Made by a program: the position numbers and the translations under genes
Shown: piece after piece, positions 1-8,877 of the stretch
Numbering within the stretch: position 1 is the first letter of the stretch
Layout of the letters: each line of letters opens with the position of its first letter
From: Clostridiales bacterium
GTDB taxonomy: Bacteria > Bacillota > Clostridia > Christensenellales > Borkfalkiaceae
DNA length: 54,281 nucleotides
NCBI GenBank assembly: GCA_015055965.1
Contig: SVHG01000005.1
Location: 95,388-149,668 of the forward strand
Direction: 5' to 3'
Notes under the pieces: model-generated
Told to the model about the DNA's origin: nothing
Database searches by the model: none
What the model saw: the letters and a program-made list of their open reading frames with translations, nothing else

Positions 1-246
1 ACGTCACAGTGAGAGCCTTCCGTTAAACCGGTGTTTACACAATCAGGCGCAACGGCTGCGTCAACAACTACGGTATGTCCTAATGCGGGAACAACGGTTT
101 GAGCAACTAATACTTCTTTACATACGTCACAGTGAGAGCCTTCCGTTAAACCGGTGTTTACACAATCAGGCGCAACGGCTGCGTCAACAACTACGGTATG
201 ACCTAATGCGTCAACGGTAACAGTTACTCTGCTTAGTTCTTCGCCG
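1..246 (-). repeat. 123-bp tandem repeat within the lipoprotein gene
   Basis: The sequence from position 1 recurs from position 124, a period of 123 bp or 41 codons. The first 75 or so bases of the two copies are almost identical, after which they diverge. Near-identity at the DNA level suggests recent duplication or gene conversion. More diverged copies continue to about 760. Confidence 0.85.
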
Positions 247-1103
247 CAAACGGTACAGTAAACTACGTTATCATAAGAGCCTGCGTTTACACAATCGGGC
301 GCTACGTTGTTTTCAACTACAACCGCACCAGCCTTATGACCTAATGCGGGAATTTCTTCATAAGTAGTATAATCACAACGAGAGCAGGTTTCGTATGCTT
401 TATAGCCCTTATCTAAACAGGTTGCGGGCTTGCCTTCGTGTGAAATGATATCGTGACCGATAGCATCACCTGTTGTTTCGCCACAAACATTACAGGTTGC
501 AGGATCTTCACAGGTAGCAACGGCCCAATCGTGACCTAAAGCATCAACAACCTCTTGAGCGGTTAAAATTTCGCCACAAACGCCACAATGAGAGCCTTCC
601 GTTAAACCGGTATTTACGCAAGTAGGCGCAACGGCATCATCCACAACGGGGGTGTGACCTAAAGCGTCAACGATAGTATCAACGTGAGTATAGCCACAAT
701 GCTTACAAACGTGAGTAGTAAAGCCCGCTTCCGTACAAGTAGGCGCAGTTACTTCGTCGTCATATTCGTGACCACGAGGCTCGCTACCCCATTCCCATCT
801 ACCGCAAAGGGCGCAAGTGGTGGGCTTATCGCAATATTCAACCCATTGGTGCTCGCAGATGATAAGATCCATACCAAAACCGCAGGCATCACAAACACCG
901 TCATTATTAATATCGGCGTGAACCTCCGGCGTGCCGGCTTTACCGCAAGTACATCTGTAGAAATGGGCGGTTTCGTTATACTGAAGTTGACCTTCGTAGG
1001 TATGCACGTGGCCTTCGCCCGCACCACCCGGTTGAACTGCTTGACATGATAAAAGCATTAATGCAAAAATCATTGATAACAGTAACAGCGCTACTTTTTT
1101 CAT
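1..1103 (-). CDS. Cys-rich repeat surface lipoprotein (C-terminus beyond window edge)
   Basis: The ATG at 1103 follows an AAGGAG-like ribosome site and opens a frame that stays open to the left edge, so about 367 residues are seen and the C-terminus is missing. The N-terminus has a Lys-Lys pair, a hydrophobic core and a lipobox ending LLSC, so the protein should be lipid-anchored outside the membrane. Then comes a short DINNDGVCDACG stretch that resembles a calcium-loop/dockerin half. The rest is a run of imperfect repeats of about 41 residues built around AP-C, EGSHC, VC and ALGH, with paired CxxC motifs. Function is unknown. The repeats resemble adhesin-like surface proteins of gut and rumen Clostridia; metal binding by the Cys/His pairs is only an inference. 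Confidence 0.8.
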   Translation of the reverse strand, partial: MKKVALLLLSMIFALMLLSCQAVQPGGAGEGHVHTYEGQLQYNETAHFYRCTCGKAGTPEVHADINNDGVCDACGFGMDLIICEHQWVEYCDKPTTCALCGRWEWGSEPRGHEYDDEVTAPTCTEAGFTTHVCKHCGYTHVDTIVDALGHTPVVDDAVAPTCVNTGLTEGSHCGVCGEILTAQEVVDALGHDWAVATCEDPATCNVCGETTGDAIGHDIISHEGKPATCLDKGYKAYETCSRCDYTTYEEIPALGHKAGAVVVENNVAPDCVNAGSYDNVVYCTVCGEELSRVTVTVDALGHTVVVDAAVAPDCVNTGLTEGSHCDVCKEVLVAQTVVPALGHTVVVDAAVAPDCVNTGLTEGSHCD

Positions 1104-1136
1104 TTCTCTTTCTCCTTTTTTTCATTAGTAAATTTT

Positions 1137-1180
1137 AAGGCGATGGCACGAATAACGGTTGATTTTTTAAGAAATAAAAA
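1137..1180. repeat. Dispersed 44-bp repeat, copy 1
   Basis: This lies in the leader of the leftward lipoprotein gene. A near-identical segment occurs at 15555-15599: both contain AACGGTTGATTTTTT followed by AAGAAATAAAAA. The first half (GGCGAT.GC.CGAA.AACGG) resembles a diverged form of the CTATARCGCGATTAACGG core found throughout the window. Confidence 0.7.
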
Positions 1181-1218
1181 TGCTTATTCTAACAAAGCCT
1201 TTTAATACTAACATTTTT

Positions 1219-1247
1219 ATTATAGCATACAAAAATTCAAAGGTCTA
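1219..1247 (-). promoter_or_regulatory. Possible promoter of the Cys-rich lipoprotein
   Basis: Read leftward there is a perfect TATAAT (1224-1219), with TAGACC 17 bases upstream as a four-of-six -35 match. The 1104-1465 gap holds this, the 44-bp repeat and AT-rich sequence; nothing else was recognised there. Confidence 0.45.
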
Positions 1248-1465
1248 TATTTTTTTATTTATTTTTATTACTTTTTTTATAAAATAAAAAAATTTTACAC
1301 GGTTTACACAATTCAAACTAAGCTTGTGCTTTCTTTTAAGGTATAAAAAACTCTATTTTACCCCCTTAATAATAAGCCGTAATGCAAACCCTTGCTTAAA
1401 ACTGTTGATTAATTTCTAAGTTTTTGGTATACTTACAAAAGAAATTTACTGTTGAGGGCTTTATT

Positions 1466-3367
1466 ATGCCATTTTTACCAATAACTAAAAATGAAATGCT
1501 GGAACGCGGTTGGTCTCAGGCGGACTTTATTTTAGTAACCGGGGATGCTTACGTAGATCACCCATCCTTTGGTACTGCTATAATTTCACGCGTGCTGGAA
1601 AGCAAGGGATATAATGTTTGCATTATTTCCCAACCAAAAAGCAAAAGCGATTATACGGAGTTTGGCGCGCCAAGACTTGCTTTCTTGGTAAACGGCGGTA
1701 ATATTGACTCTATGGTGGCGCACTACACCGCCGCCAAGAAAAAAAGAAGTGACGACGCTTATACCCCCGGCGGTAAAGCGGGCGCTAGACCGGATAGAGC
1801 GGTTACCGTTTACTGCAAGGAAATAAGAAAATATTTTGGCGACGTGGCTATTGCTATTGGCGGTTTAGAAGCTTCTTTGCGTAGATTTGCGCATTACGAT
1901 TACTGGGCAGATAAGGTTATGCCTTCCCTTTTATTAGATAGCACCGCCGATCTTTTAATGTTCGGCATGGGCGAAAAGCATATCGTGGAAATTGCTAACC
2001 GCTTAAACGCGGGCGAAAGTATAAAAGAGCTTCACGATATTTTGGGTACTTGCTACGCAGTTAAAACAAGCGAATATAAGGCTGGACCCGTTAAAGAATG
2101 TCCTTCGTTTGAGGCGGTTTCTGCTCCCACCCCGCAAGGTAAAAGGGATTACGCCAAGGCTTGCTATATTCAGCAAGCAGAGCACGACGCAATTCGCGGT
2201 AAAAAAATTATTCAACGCCACGGCGATAAAATAGTTATTCAAAACCCGCCCTGCCTACCGCTTACCACCGAAGAAATGGATGCAACCTATTCTCTTCCCT
2301 TTATGCGTGATTACCACCCTTCTTATAAAGAGCTTGGCGGAGTGCCCGGTATAGAAGAGGTTAAGTTTTCTATTATTCACAACCGCGGTTGCTACGGAGC
2401 TTGTAATTTTTGCTCGCTTGCATACCACCAAGGTCGCAAGATTAGCGTAAGAAGTCACCAATCCGTTATTGAAGAAGCGGTTAAAATTACAGAAATGCCA
2501 GACTTTAAAGGATACATTCACGACGTTGGCGGACCAACCGCAAATTTCCGCGCGCCTTCCTGTGACGGTCAGGAAAAACGCGGTATGTGCCCGGATAAAA
2601 AGTGCCTTGCGCCCACCCTTTGCCCTGCCGTTAAGGTTAATCACGAGGACTATTTAGCCCTTTTACGCAAGCTAAGAAAGCTACCCAAGATTAAAAAGGT
2701 TTTCATTCGTTCAGGTATTCGCTTCGACTACCTTATTGCCGATAAGGACGAAAGCTTTTTTAAAGAGCTGGTTGAGCATCACGTTTCCGGTCAGCTTAAG
2801 GTTGCGCCGGAGCATTGTAGCAATAACGTGCTTAAGCGAATGGGCAAGCCTAATATAGAGGTTTACAATAGATTTAAAAAACGCTTTTACGAAATTACCC
2901 AAAGCGTTAATAAAAAGCAATTTTTAGTTCCCTATTTAATGTCTTCACACCCGGGAAGCACTTTAAAGGACGCAATAGAGCTTTCTTTATTTTTAAAAAG
3001 TGAAAATCTTCATCCCGAGCAGGTGCAGGACTTCTACCCCACCCCCGGCACGGTTTCTACCTGTATGTTCTATACGGGGTTAGATCCCTATACTATGGAA
3101 GAGGTTTACGTTCCCAAAACACCGCAAGAAAAGGCCGAACAGCGCGCGCTACTTCAGTACTACCGCCCGGAAAATAAGGCGTTCGTTCTTTCTGCGCTTA
3201 AAAAGGCGGGAAGATACGATTTAATAGGTAGGGGTAAAAACTGCTTGGTTGCAGACGACAGCCCCACCACCAAACAGCCCTTTACCCAAACCAAAACCAA
3301 ACCGCAAAATAAAAAAACTACGGGTAAAAAGCCCTTTACCGGCGGTAAAAAAGGCGGAAAAAGATAG
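1466..3367 (+). CDS. ygiQ: YgiQ-family radical SAM protein
   Basis: The 633-residue product begins MPFLPITKNEML, matching the usual YgiQ start. An upstream TTG at 1424 is in frame, but the ATG at 1466 has a GAGGG ribosome site and is preferred. The N-terminal domain carries the family signature FILVTGDAYVDHPSFG. The radical SAM CxxxCxxC lies near residues 308-315 (GCYGACNFCSLA), followed by a Cys-rich segment around residues 370-390. The C-terminus is a Lys/Gly-rich tail (about the last 35 residues). The family is widespread in anaerobes and binds an Fe-S cluster; its substrate is not established. The gene stands alone, ends in TAG and is followed by a dispersed core repeat. Confidence 0.92.
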   Translation: MPFLPITKNEMLERGWSQADFILVTGDAYVDHPSFGTAIISRVLESKGYNVCIISQPKSKSDYTEFGAPRLAFLVNGGNIDSMVAHYTAAKKKRSDDAYTPGGKAGARPDRAVTVYCKEIRKYFGDVAIAIGGLEASLRRFAHYDYWADKVMPSLLLDSTADLLMFGMGEKHIVEIANRLNAGESIKELHDILGTCYAVKTSEYKAGPVKECPSFEAVSAPTPQGKRDYAKACYIQQAEHDAIRGKKIIQRHGDKIVIQNPPCLPLTTEEMDATYSLPFMRDYHPSYKELGGVPGIEEVKFSIIHNRGCYGACNFCSLAYHQGRKISVRSHQSVIEEAVKITEMPDFKGYIHDVGGPTANFRAPSCDGQEKRGMCPDKKCLAPTLCPAVKVNHEDYLALLRKLRKLPKIKKVFIRSGIRFDYLIADKDESFFKELVEHHVSGQLKVAPEHCSNNVLKRMGKPNIEVYNRFKKRFYEITQSVNKKQFLVPYLMSSHPGSTLKDAIELSLFLKSENLHPEQVQDFYPTPGTVSTCMFYTGLDPYTMEEVYVPKTPQEKAEQRALLQYYRPENKAFVLSALKKAGRYDLIGRGKNCLVADDSPTTKQPFTQTKTKPQNKKTTGKKPFTGGKKGGKR

Positions 3368-3368
3368 C

Positions 3369-3386
3369 CTATAACGCGATTAACGG
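3369..3386 (+). repeat. Core repeat CTATARCGCGATTAACGG, copy after ygiQ
   Basis: The sequence reads CTATAACGCGATTAACGG one base after the ygiQ stop codon. It is one of the best matches to the window-wide core; a partial CC/GG foot is present but there is no T-run. Confidence 0.75.
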
Positions 3387-3440
3387 CATAAAAGCATAAT
3401 TTTAACACATATTCACATACCACATAAAAAGGAGTTTTTT

Positions 3441-4475
3441 ATGAAAATAGCATTCTTTGATGCAAAGCCTTACGATAAGCCGTCCTTTGAAAAATACGGC
3501 AAAAAAGCCGGCGTTTGCTTTAAATATTTTGAAACTAAATTAACAGAAGATACCGTTTACCTTGCAAAGGGTTTCGATGGGGTTTGCATATTCGTTAACG
3601 ACGTTGCAAATAGCAAGGTAATAGATGCGCTTTACGAAATGGGTATTAAGGTTATTGCGCTAAGATGCGCGGGCTTTAATAACGTAGACGTAAAACACGC
3701 GCTTTCTAAAATTCACGTTGTAAGAGTGCCTGCATACTCCCCTTACGCCGTAGCAGAGCACGCCGTTGCAATGCTTTTAACAATAGTTAGAAGAATACAC
3801 AAGGCGTATATTCGCACCCGTGATTTCAACTTTAGCCTTGCCAATATGACGGGGTTTGACCTTCACGGCAAAACGGTTGGCGTTATAGGTACGGGTAGAA
3901 TAGGCCAGGTATTTATTGATATTTGCAAAGGGTTTGGAATGAACGTTCTTGCATTTGATAAATTCCCAAACCAAGGGCTAATAGCTAGCGGTAAGGTTAA
4001 ATACGTAGAGCTTAACGAGCTTTTTGAAAATAGCGATATTATTTCACTTCATTGCCCCCTAACGGAAGAAACTCACCACGTAATAGATAAAACCGCCCTT
4101 GAAAAATGCAAAAAGGGGGTTGTTATTATTAACACCTCACGCGGGGCGCTAGTTGATTCCGAAGCGTTGCTTACCGCCATTAAGGAACGTAAGGTAGGCG
4201 GTGCTTGCTTAGACGTTTACGAAGAAGAATCAGACTTTTTCTTTGAAGACCTTTCCGGCCATATTATGGATGACGACGTTTTAGCAAGGCTTATTTCTAT
4301 GCCCAACGTAATAGTAACCTCTCACCAAGCATTTTTAACCGAAGAAGCTTTAGAAAATATTGCAGAAACCACCGTGAATAATATTTGCAGTATAATTGCA
4401 GAAGGCAAATGCCCCAACGAGGTATGCTTTAAGGGTGGCGAAATAGGCGACTGCAAAACGGGCAAATGCTTCTAA
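3441..4475 (+). CDS. ldhA: D-lactate dehydrogenase (2-hydroxyacid dehydrogenase family)
   Basis: This 344-residue NAD-dependent enzyme should reduce pyruvate to D-lactate in the cytoplasm and so regenerate NAD during fermentation. Evidence: MKIAFFDAKPYD start, CAGFNNVD and PAYSPYAVAEHAV motifs of the D-LDH branch, a Rossmann GTGRIG at about residues 150-155, the catalytic Arg in NTSRGALVD, the acidic EEES segment and the active-site His in SHQAFLTEEA. An AAGGAG site lies 8 bases upstream of the ATG. The C-terminus has a short Cys-rich end (CFKGGEIGDCKTGKCF), slightly longer than usual. It is a single gene closed by two hairpins. Confidence 0.92.
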   Translation: MKIAFFDAKPYDKPSFEKYGKKAGVCFKYFETKLTEDTVYLAKGFDGVCIFVNDVANSKVIDALYEMGIKVIALRCAGFNNVDVKHALSKIHVVRVPAYSPYAVAEHAVAMLLTIVRRIHKAYIRTRDFNFSLANMTGFDLHGKTVGVIGTGRIGQVFIDICKGFGMNVLAFDKFPNQGLIASGKVKYVELNELFENSDIISLHCPLTEETHHVIDKTALEKCKKGVVIINTSRGALVDSEALLTAIKERKVGGACLDVYEEESDFFFEDLSGHIMDDDVLARLISMPNVIVTSHQAFLTEEALENIAETTVNNICSIIAEGKCPNEVCFKGGEIGDCKTGKCF

Positions 4476-4486
4476 AACACCCCATT

Positions 4487-4510
4487 AACCGCGCTATAGC
4501 GTGGTTTTTG
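4487..4510 (+). terminator. Terminator-like repeat with AACCGCGCTATAGCGTGGTT
   Basis: An 8-bp stem with loop TATA followed by TTTTT lies 11 bases after the ldhA stop. The same 20-mer plus flanks recurs at 8233, 11273 and 12470. Its complement contains CTATAGCGCGGTTAA, a near match to the dispersed core. Confidence 0.75.
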
Positions 4511-4538
4511 TAAAAATTGTTTGTTTTAAAGAAAAAAT

Positions 4539-4588
4539 AAAACACCGCAAGATCAGCTTTTTAAAAAGTGATTTCACGGTGTTTTTTA
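4539..4588. terminator. Bidirectional terminator between ldhA and the ABC operon
   Basis: AAAACACCG pairs with CGGTGTTTT around an inner CTTTTTAAAAAG palindrome, with T-runs on both strands. It can serve ldhA (rightward) and the last ABC permease gene (leftward). Confidence 0.75.
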
Positions 4589-4604
4589 TTACTTAAAATA
4601 AACG

Positions 4605-5414
4605 TTATACCATACTTGTATTTTTTAATATTAGCTTAGAAATAGCCCCAAGTCCAAGAGCAAATAAGGCGCTACCTGCTAAACATAAAAGGGCATTTAT
4701 TATAGTAGAGCTAAGGGGTGTAACGATAGAAACGGTCATAAACAATAGCATTCCACCACCAAGCGAGCCACAAATAGCAAGCCAAGCTTTTTGCTTTGAA
4801 GCAACGCTAATTAAGGTGAAAACGGAAACGAACAGGGGCATTAAACATATTTTTGCTATAATGCAAGATAAAATATTGCCTGCCGTTAAGCCGTGAAGCT
4901 CAAAGGAAAGACCTGCAATAGCGCCACCTAAAACGCTGCCTAAAAAATAAGCAATTATCATAAGCGAGCCACAAAGAGAGCCAAAAAGTATTTTAGAAAT
5001 AACGTATTCTCCCCTTTTAGCGCGAACGGTGAACAAATTTTTTGCATAACCGCTTCTAAAATCATCCGTTATAAAAAGACAAATAAATACGGCAACCCCC
5101 ATAAACGCCATATTTATATTACACATAGCAAATATTTCTGCCCCGCCCATACTTTCCCCGCCCGGAAGAGTGCCTAAATTTTGCCATGCGTTTTCAGGGC
5201 CACGCATAACCGTTTCTACCCCGGTTTGCTGATTTACGCTTACAGAACCATCCATCATAGCCATCATTACGGTCATAAGAATAGGCATAATAAGAGCGCA
5301 AGCAATTAAAATATAAAAGACCTTTGACCTTAAAGCCCTATGAAAATCAACTTTAAGCATACTATTCATACGATTTTTAAACCTTCTTTTTTCAAAGCTT
5401 ACCGCATTATTCAT
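4605..5414 (-). CDS. ABC-2 type transporter permease (pair 2)
   Basis: This 269-residue membrane protein has six or so hydrophobic segments (about residues 30-55, 100-120, 145-170, 180-205, 212-235 and 238-260), as in the BcrB/ABC-2 permease family. A 36-residue soluble N-terminus precedes the first segment. It starts one base after the stop of the ATPase gene and is surely cotranscribed and complexed with it. It resembles the permease at 6335-7168 in layout (VDFYRL/VDFHRAL, then a large extracellular loop, then DYKSGYVK/DFRSGYAKNLF). Substrate unknown; such pairs often export peptides, lipids or antibiotics. Confidence 0.85.
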   Translation of the reverse strand: MNNAVSFEKRRFKNRMNSMLKVDFHRALRSKVFYILIACALIMPILMTVMMAMMDGSVSVNQQTGVETVMRGPENAWQNLGTLPGGESMGGAEIFAMCNINMAFMGVAVFICLFITDDFRSGYAKNLFTVRAKRGEYVISKILFGSLCGSLMIIAYFLGSVLGGAIAGLSFELHGLTAGNILSCIIAKICLMPLFVSVFTLISVASKQKAWLAICGSLGGGMLLFMTVSIVTPLSSTIINALLCLAGSALFALGLGAISKLILKNTSMV

Positions 5415-5415
5415 A

Positions 5416-6315
5416 TTACTTACCCTCCTTCATTAAATCAATATAATATTCTTCCAATCCTATTTTATCCGTTTGTATTTCCGTTACGCACACACCGTGG
5501 TTATAAAGATAGCTTACTATTTCTTCCGGGGTTACGCTATCGTATACCCTAATATATTCGGCTTCATCCTTAACAACCTTAAGGTATTTGTCTTCTAAAA
5601 GCGCTTTTGCTTTACCCATTTCTTCCGCTTTAAGGGCAACGAAGCAACGGCAACTTTTATCAAGCTCTTCCGCCGTCATTTCACAAATCATTTTTCCGTG
5701 GCGAATAATACCGTAATGCGTTGCCACCTTTTGAAGCTCACCAAGAAGATGTGAAGATACTATGATAGAACGTGTTCCGTCCCTTACGATATCCTTAAAC
5801 ACCTCTCTCATAATACGCATTCCGTCTGCATCAAGGCCGTTTAAAGGCTCGTCTAAAACCAGTAACGTAGGATTGCCAAGTAGCGCCATAGCTATTCCCA
5901 CCCTTTGCTTCATACCTAGAGAGCAGTTTTTATATTTATTGCCTGCAGCACCCTCCATTCTAACTTTTTTAAGAACGCTAATTACCTCTTTTTCAGGGTT
6001 GGAAATAGATAAATTGTGGGCTTGAAGCATCATATTATCCCAAACGGTAAGAGAGGGATAACAACCCGGCGCTTCTATTAAAACACCCATGCTTGCGCGA
6101 ACGCTTTCATCAATATAATCCTTGCCGTATAGCTTTATGCTACCGCCACTTTTGGGAATTAAACCGCAAATCATTTTTTCCGTAGTAGATTTACCCGATC
6201 CGTTTTCACCAATAAATCCGTAAATAGCGCCCATAGGAACGCTCATATTAAGCGAGCAAACCGCCTGCTTTTCGCCAAAGTTCTTAGATAAATTTTTAAT
6301 TTCTACCGCATTCAT
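5416..6315 (-). CDS. ABC transporter ATP-binding protein (pair 2)
   Basis: The 299-residue ATPase has Walker A GENGSGKST at residues 36-44, an ABC signature written LGMKQR near residue 130, Walker B LLVLDEP followed by the D-loop LNGLD, and the switch His in SSHLLGEL. After the nucleotide domain there is a tail of about 85 residues ending in an EEYY-D-M segment, as in BcrA-type ATPases. It is closely related to the ATPase at 7161-8072 along its full length, so the two pairs arose by tandem duplication. It drives the permease at 4605-5414. Confidence 0.92.
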   Translation of the reverse strand: MNAVEIKNLSKNFGEKQAVCSLNMSVPMGAIYGFIGENGSGKSTTEKMICGLIPKSGGSIKLYGKDYIDESVRASMGVLIEAPGCYPSLTVWDNMMLQAHNLSISNPEKEVISVLKKVRMEGAAGNKYKNCSLGMKQRVGIAMALLGNPTLLVLDEPLNGLDADGMRIMREVFKDIVRDGTRSIIVSSHLLGELQKVATHYGIIRHGKMICEMTAEELDKSCRCFVALKAEEMGKAKALLEDKYLKVVKDEAEYIRVYDSVTPEEIVSYLYNHGVCVTEIQTDKIGLEEYYIDLMKEGK

Positions 6316-6334
6316 ATCTTATACCTCTAATCCG

Positions 6335-7168
6335 TTAATATACGTCACACTTATCAAGAATCATAGTGCCGAGTAAGTTATATTCAAACGCCCACGCAAC
6401 GGATATAATAGCGCAAAGTATAAACGTGCCTAAATTACTTGCTAAGCTTGCGTTTACGGAAGAGCCGTAAAGGAAAACGTTTAAAATCCAACCGGGTAAG
6501 CCAAGTCCTTCTAAAATAGCAGCCGCACCGATAATAAGAATACCCGTGCCAAAAAAGAAGGAAGAAAATATTGAAACACCAAAATATCTGCGGAATATAA
6601 CGTTTAAAAAGGTGTAAAGACTAGCCCAGCCTAAGCTCATAACCATTTTACCTGCAATAGCAAAGATTAAAGCGGGTACGTTCACTTCGGTATCATATTT
6701 AACTAATAAGCCCGCAACCGTTCCGCCAATAAAATAGGTAATGCACATACACGCCATAGCAAACGCGCAAACAAGACTTTTAGAAATCATATAATCCTGT
6801 TTTTTTGCGTGCGTGGTAAACAGCTGTTTAACGTAACCGCTCTTATAGTCGTGCCCAATAAAAATTGAAACCATAATACCGCCGAATATAAATACCATAT
6901 TCATATTTGCGTAATCTGCAATTTCACGAACTACGTAAAGCGGTTCGTTTGTTGCTATAATTTGCCAAACGTTTGAATAAAGCGCGGTCATGTTGCCGTT
7001 TGGATCGGGCAATGCAGTCATACCGGATACCATCGCGGGAATAATAGCGGCAATAGCTAAAAATATATAAAACAAAGGAGTGTGGAATAAGCGATAAAAG
7101 TCTACACCTAGCATTCCCTTTATTCTTTTTGCAAGAGTTGGGGATTCAAATTTAATTTCTTTACTCAT
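6335..7168 (-). CDS. ABC-2 type transporter permease (pair 1)
   Basis: The 277-residue permease has about six hydrophobic segments. Its start overlaps the end of the upstream ATPase by 8 bases, indicating translational coupling. The conserved GHDYKSGYVKQLFTTHAKK segment after transmembrane 2 matches the corresponding part of the second permease. It should form the membrane channel for the ATPase at 7161-8072. Cargo unknown. Confidence 0.85.
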   Translation of the reverse strand: MSKEIKFESPTLAKRIKGMLGVDFYRLFHTPLFYIFLAIAAIIPAMVSGMTALPDPNGNMTALYSNVWQIIATNEPLYVVREIADYANMNMVFIFGGIMVSIFIGHDYKSGYVKQLFTTHAKKQDYMISKSLVCAFAMACMCITYFIGGTVAGLLVKYDTEVNVPALIFAIAGKMVMSLGWASLYTFLNVIFRRYFGVSIFSSFFFGTGILIIGAAAILEGLGLPGWILNVFLYGSSVNASLASNLGTFILCAIISVAWAFEYNLLGTMILDKCDVY

Positions 7169-8072
7169 CGTTTAAACCCTCCTTATTACTCATAAGCTCA
7201 ACGTAATATTCTTCAAGCCCTATCTTGTTTTTTCTTATTTCGCTTACTACGTGGCCGTGTTTCATTAAAAAATCCACGATAGAAGCGCTATCGTTAACGT
7301 CGTAAACGCGAATATATTCCCCTTCTACCCTAACGGATTTAAATCTGCCAGCCAAAAGATTTTTCGCGCCCTGAATATCCTTGGTTTTCAAAGATACGAA
7401 TACTTGCGCGCGGTTATCCATTTCTTCTGCAGAAAGCTCCATTATCATTCTTCCTTGGCGAATAATGCCGTAATGAGTGGCTATCTTTTCTAGCTCGCCT
7501 AAAATATGTGAGGAAATAAGAACCGTACAACCGTATTTTTTGGTGATGTCAACCAAAATTTCACGCATAATGCGCATACCGTCGGTATCAAGCCCGTTAA
7601 TGGGCTCGTCTAAAATCAAAAGAGCGGGATCGCCAAGTAAAGCCATAGCAATACCTATACGCTGTTTCATTCCAAGTGAGCAATTTTTAAATTTTAACTT
7701 GGCGTTATCTTCCATTCTTACCGTTTTTAGCACTCTTTTTATTTCTTTATCTGCATTCTTTATCCCCAAATTAATACATTGCATCATAAGGTTTTGGTAC
7801 ACGGACGAGCCGGGAAAGCACCCTGCGTTTTCTATTAAAGCGCCTACTCTTACGCGCACACCGGGATCTGTATAATCCTTACCAAATAGCTTGATTTCAC
7901 CGCCGTCTGGAACAAGATGCCCGCAAATAAGCTTTTCTGTTGTTGATTTACCTGAACCGTTTTCACCAATGAATCCGTAAATAGCGCCTTGCGGAACGGT
8001 CATATTAAGATGATCAACAGCGTACATTCCGCGAAAGCTTTTCGTTAGATTTCTAATTTCTATAGCGTTCAA
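7161..8072 (-). CDS. ABC transporter ATP-binding protein (pair 1)
   Basis: The 303-residue ATPase starts with TTG, chosen because a perfect AAGGAGG lies 8 bases upstream and the N-terminus (MNAIEIRNLTKSF) aligns with its paralogue. Walker A GENGSGKST is at about residues 36-44, the signature is LGMKQR, Walker B is LLILDEP and the switch His is in SSHILGEL. The C-terminal 80 residues match the BcrA-like tail of the second ATPase. It is the first gene of a four-gene leftward operon (ATPase, permease, ATPase, permease). No two-component genes or precursor peptide lie beside it, so the substrate cannot be inferred. Confidence 0.92.
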   Translation of the reverse strand: MNAIEIRNLTKSFRGMYAVDHLNMTVPQGAIYGFIGENGSGKSTTEKLICGHLVPDGGEIKLFGKDYTDPGVRVRVGALIENAGCFPGSSVYQNLMMQCINLGIKNADKEIKRVLKTVRMEDNAKLKFKNCSLGMKQRIGIAMALLGDPALLILDEPINGLDTDGMRIMREILVDITKKYGCTVLISSHILGELEKIATHYGIIRQGRMIMELSAEEMDNRAQVFVSLKTKDIQGAKNLLAGRFKSVRVEGEYIRVYDVNDSASIVDFLMKHGHVVSEIRKNKIGLEEYYVELMSNKEGLNDE

Positions 8073-8232
8073 TTTTTAAACCTCCTTTTTTCCTTTATTA
8101 TCGTGAATTTCTGCCTGTAATCCACTTTTACGTTTTTCGCCTTTATTATAAATAATAAATGTTTACAAAAAAACAAAAAAATGTTTCTAAAAGGTTATTC
8201 TTTTGTTAAAAAATTGTAAAAAATACCCAATT

Positions 8233-8255
8233 AACCGCGCTATAGCGTGGTTTTT
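8233..8255 (+). repeat. AACCGCGCTATAGCGTGGTT repeat, copy 2
   Basis: This is the same palindrome with T-run as at 4487. No rightward gene precedes it here: it sits between two leftward genes, next to the terminator of the truncated lipoprotein. It may therefore be kept as a repeat rather than as a terminator. Confidence 0.7.
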
Positions 8256-8282
8256 GTAAAAATAAATTTATTTTAGCACATA

Positions 8283-8314
8283 AAAAATCACGCTCTTTTT
8301 CGGGCGTGATTTTT
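8283..8314. terminator. Terminator of the truncated lipoprotein gene
   Basis: AAAAATCACGC pairs with GCGTGATTTTT around a 10-base loop. T-runs flank it on both strands. It lies 20 bases after the stop of the leftward gene at 8334. Confidence 0.8.
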
Positions 8315-8333
8315 GTTTTATTTTATTTGTTTT

Positions 8334-8873
8334 TTATTTTCCTAAAGCATCCTTTAAAGCGTATTTACTACTTGCTACAATTATTAACGTTCCCTTTTTA
8401 CCTACTGCTGTTGTTTCATTTTTTATTTCTTCAGCGTATTTTTCTAAATAACCTTCGTAAATTTCTTCTAAATCATTTTTATTCTCATAAACTCCAACAC
8501 TTACTGTTTTTGTAATTTCCACACCTTCCAACGGTTTAATAGCGCGAATAAATTGATCGTTTGTTTTTACAATTTCATATTCTGCATTAGCTAAATTTGT
8601 GATAACTTTTGCCAAATCAGAATTTCCCTTTAATTTATTCACTTCTTCTAATAAAGTTTGTTGATTCATTAAAACTATCGTCTTTTGCTTTTCGTCCGCC
8701 TTATAATATACCCCAGCGGAATCTTCAAAAAGTGTATTCCCTATTTTTTTAAGTTCGTTTTTCGCATTACTAAAATCTTCTTTATTATTAAAAGAGAACA
8801 TAATTATCTTCTTTTCTTGCGTATCTTCTGTTACTCCCAATAACACGATAACTTTTTCTTCAAACTCCAACAC
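8334..8873 (-). pseudogene. 5'-truncated paralogue of the lipoprotein at 11384
   Basis: The 179-residue frame opens with GTG and has no signal peptide or lipobox. Its sequence aligns with residues from about 65 onward of the intact lipoprotein at 11384-12085: EKVI against GKVI at the start, KTIVLMNQQTLLEE against NTIIMANSKDALKE in the middle, and KKGTLIIVASSKYALKDALGK against KKGKLLIVANGESAKKDALGK at the end (shown here in pieces). Everything upstream, including the export signal, is absent and replaced by an acyltransferase frame ending 5 bases away. It therefore looks like a remnant left by a deletion. It could still be translated by coupling from the acyltransferase stop, but the product would be cytoplasmic. 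Confidence 0.7.
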
Positions 8874-8877
8874 ATTC

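Noticed and set aside
684-1049. 121-codon rightward frame opposite the Cys-rich lipoprotein
   Set aside because: The leftward frame has a signal peptide, lipobox, ribosome site and regular repeats; the rightward one has none of these.
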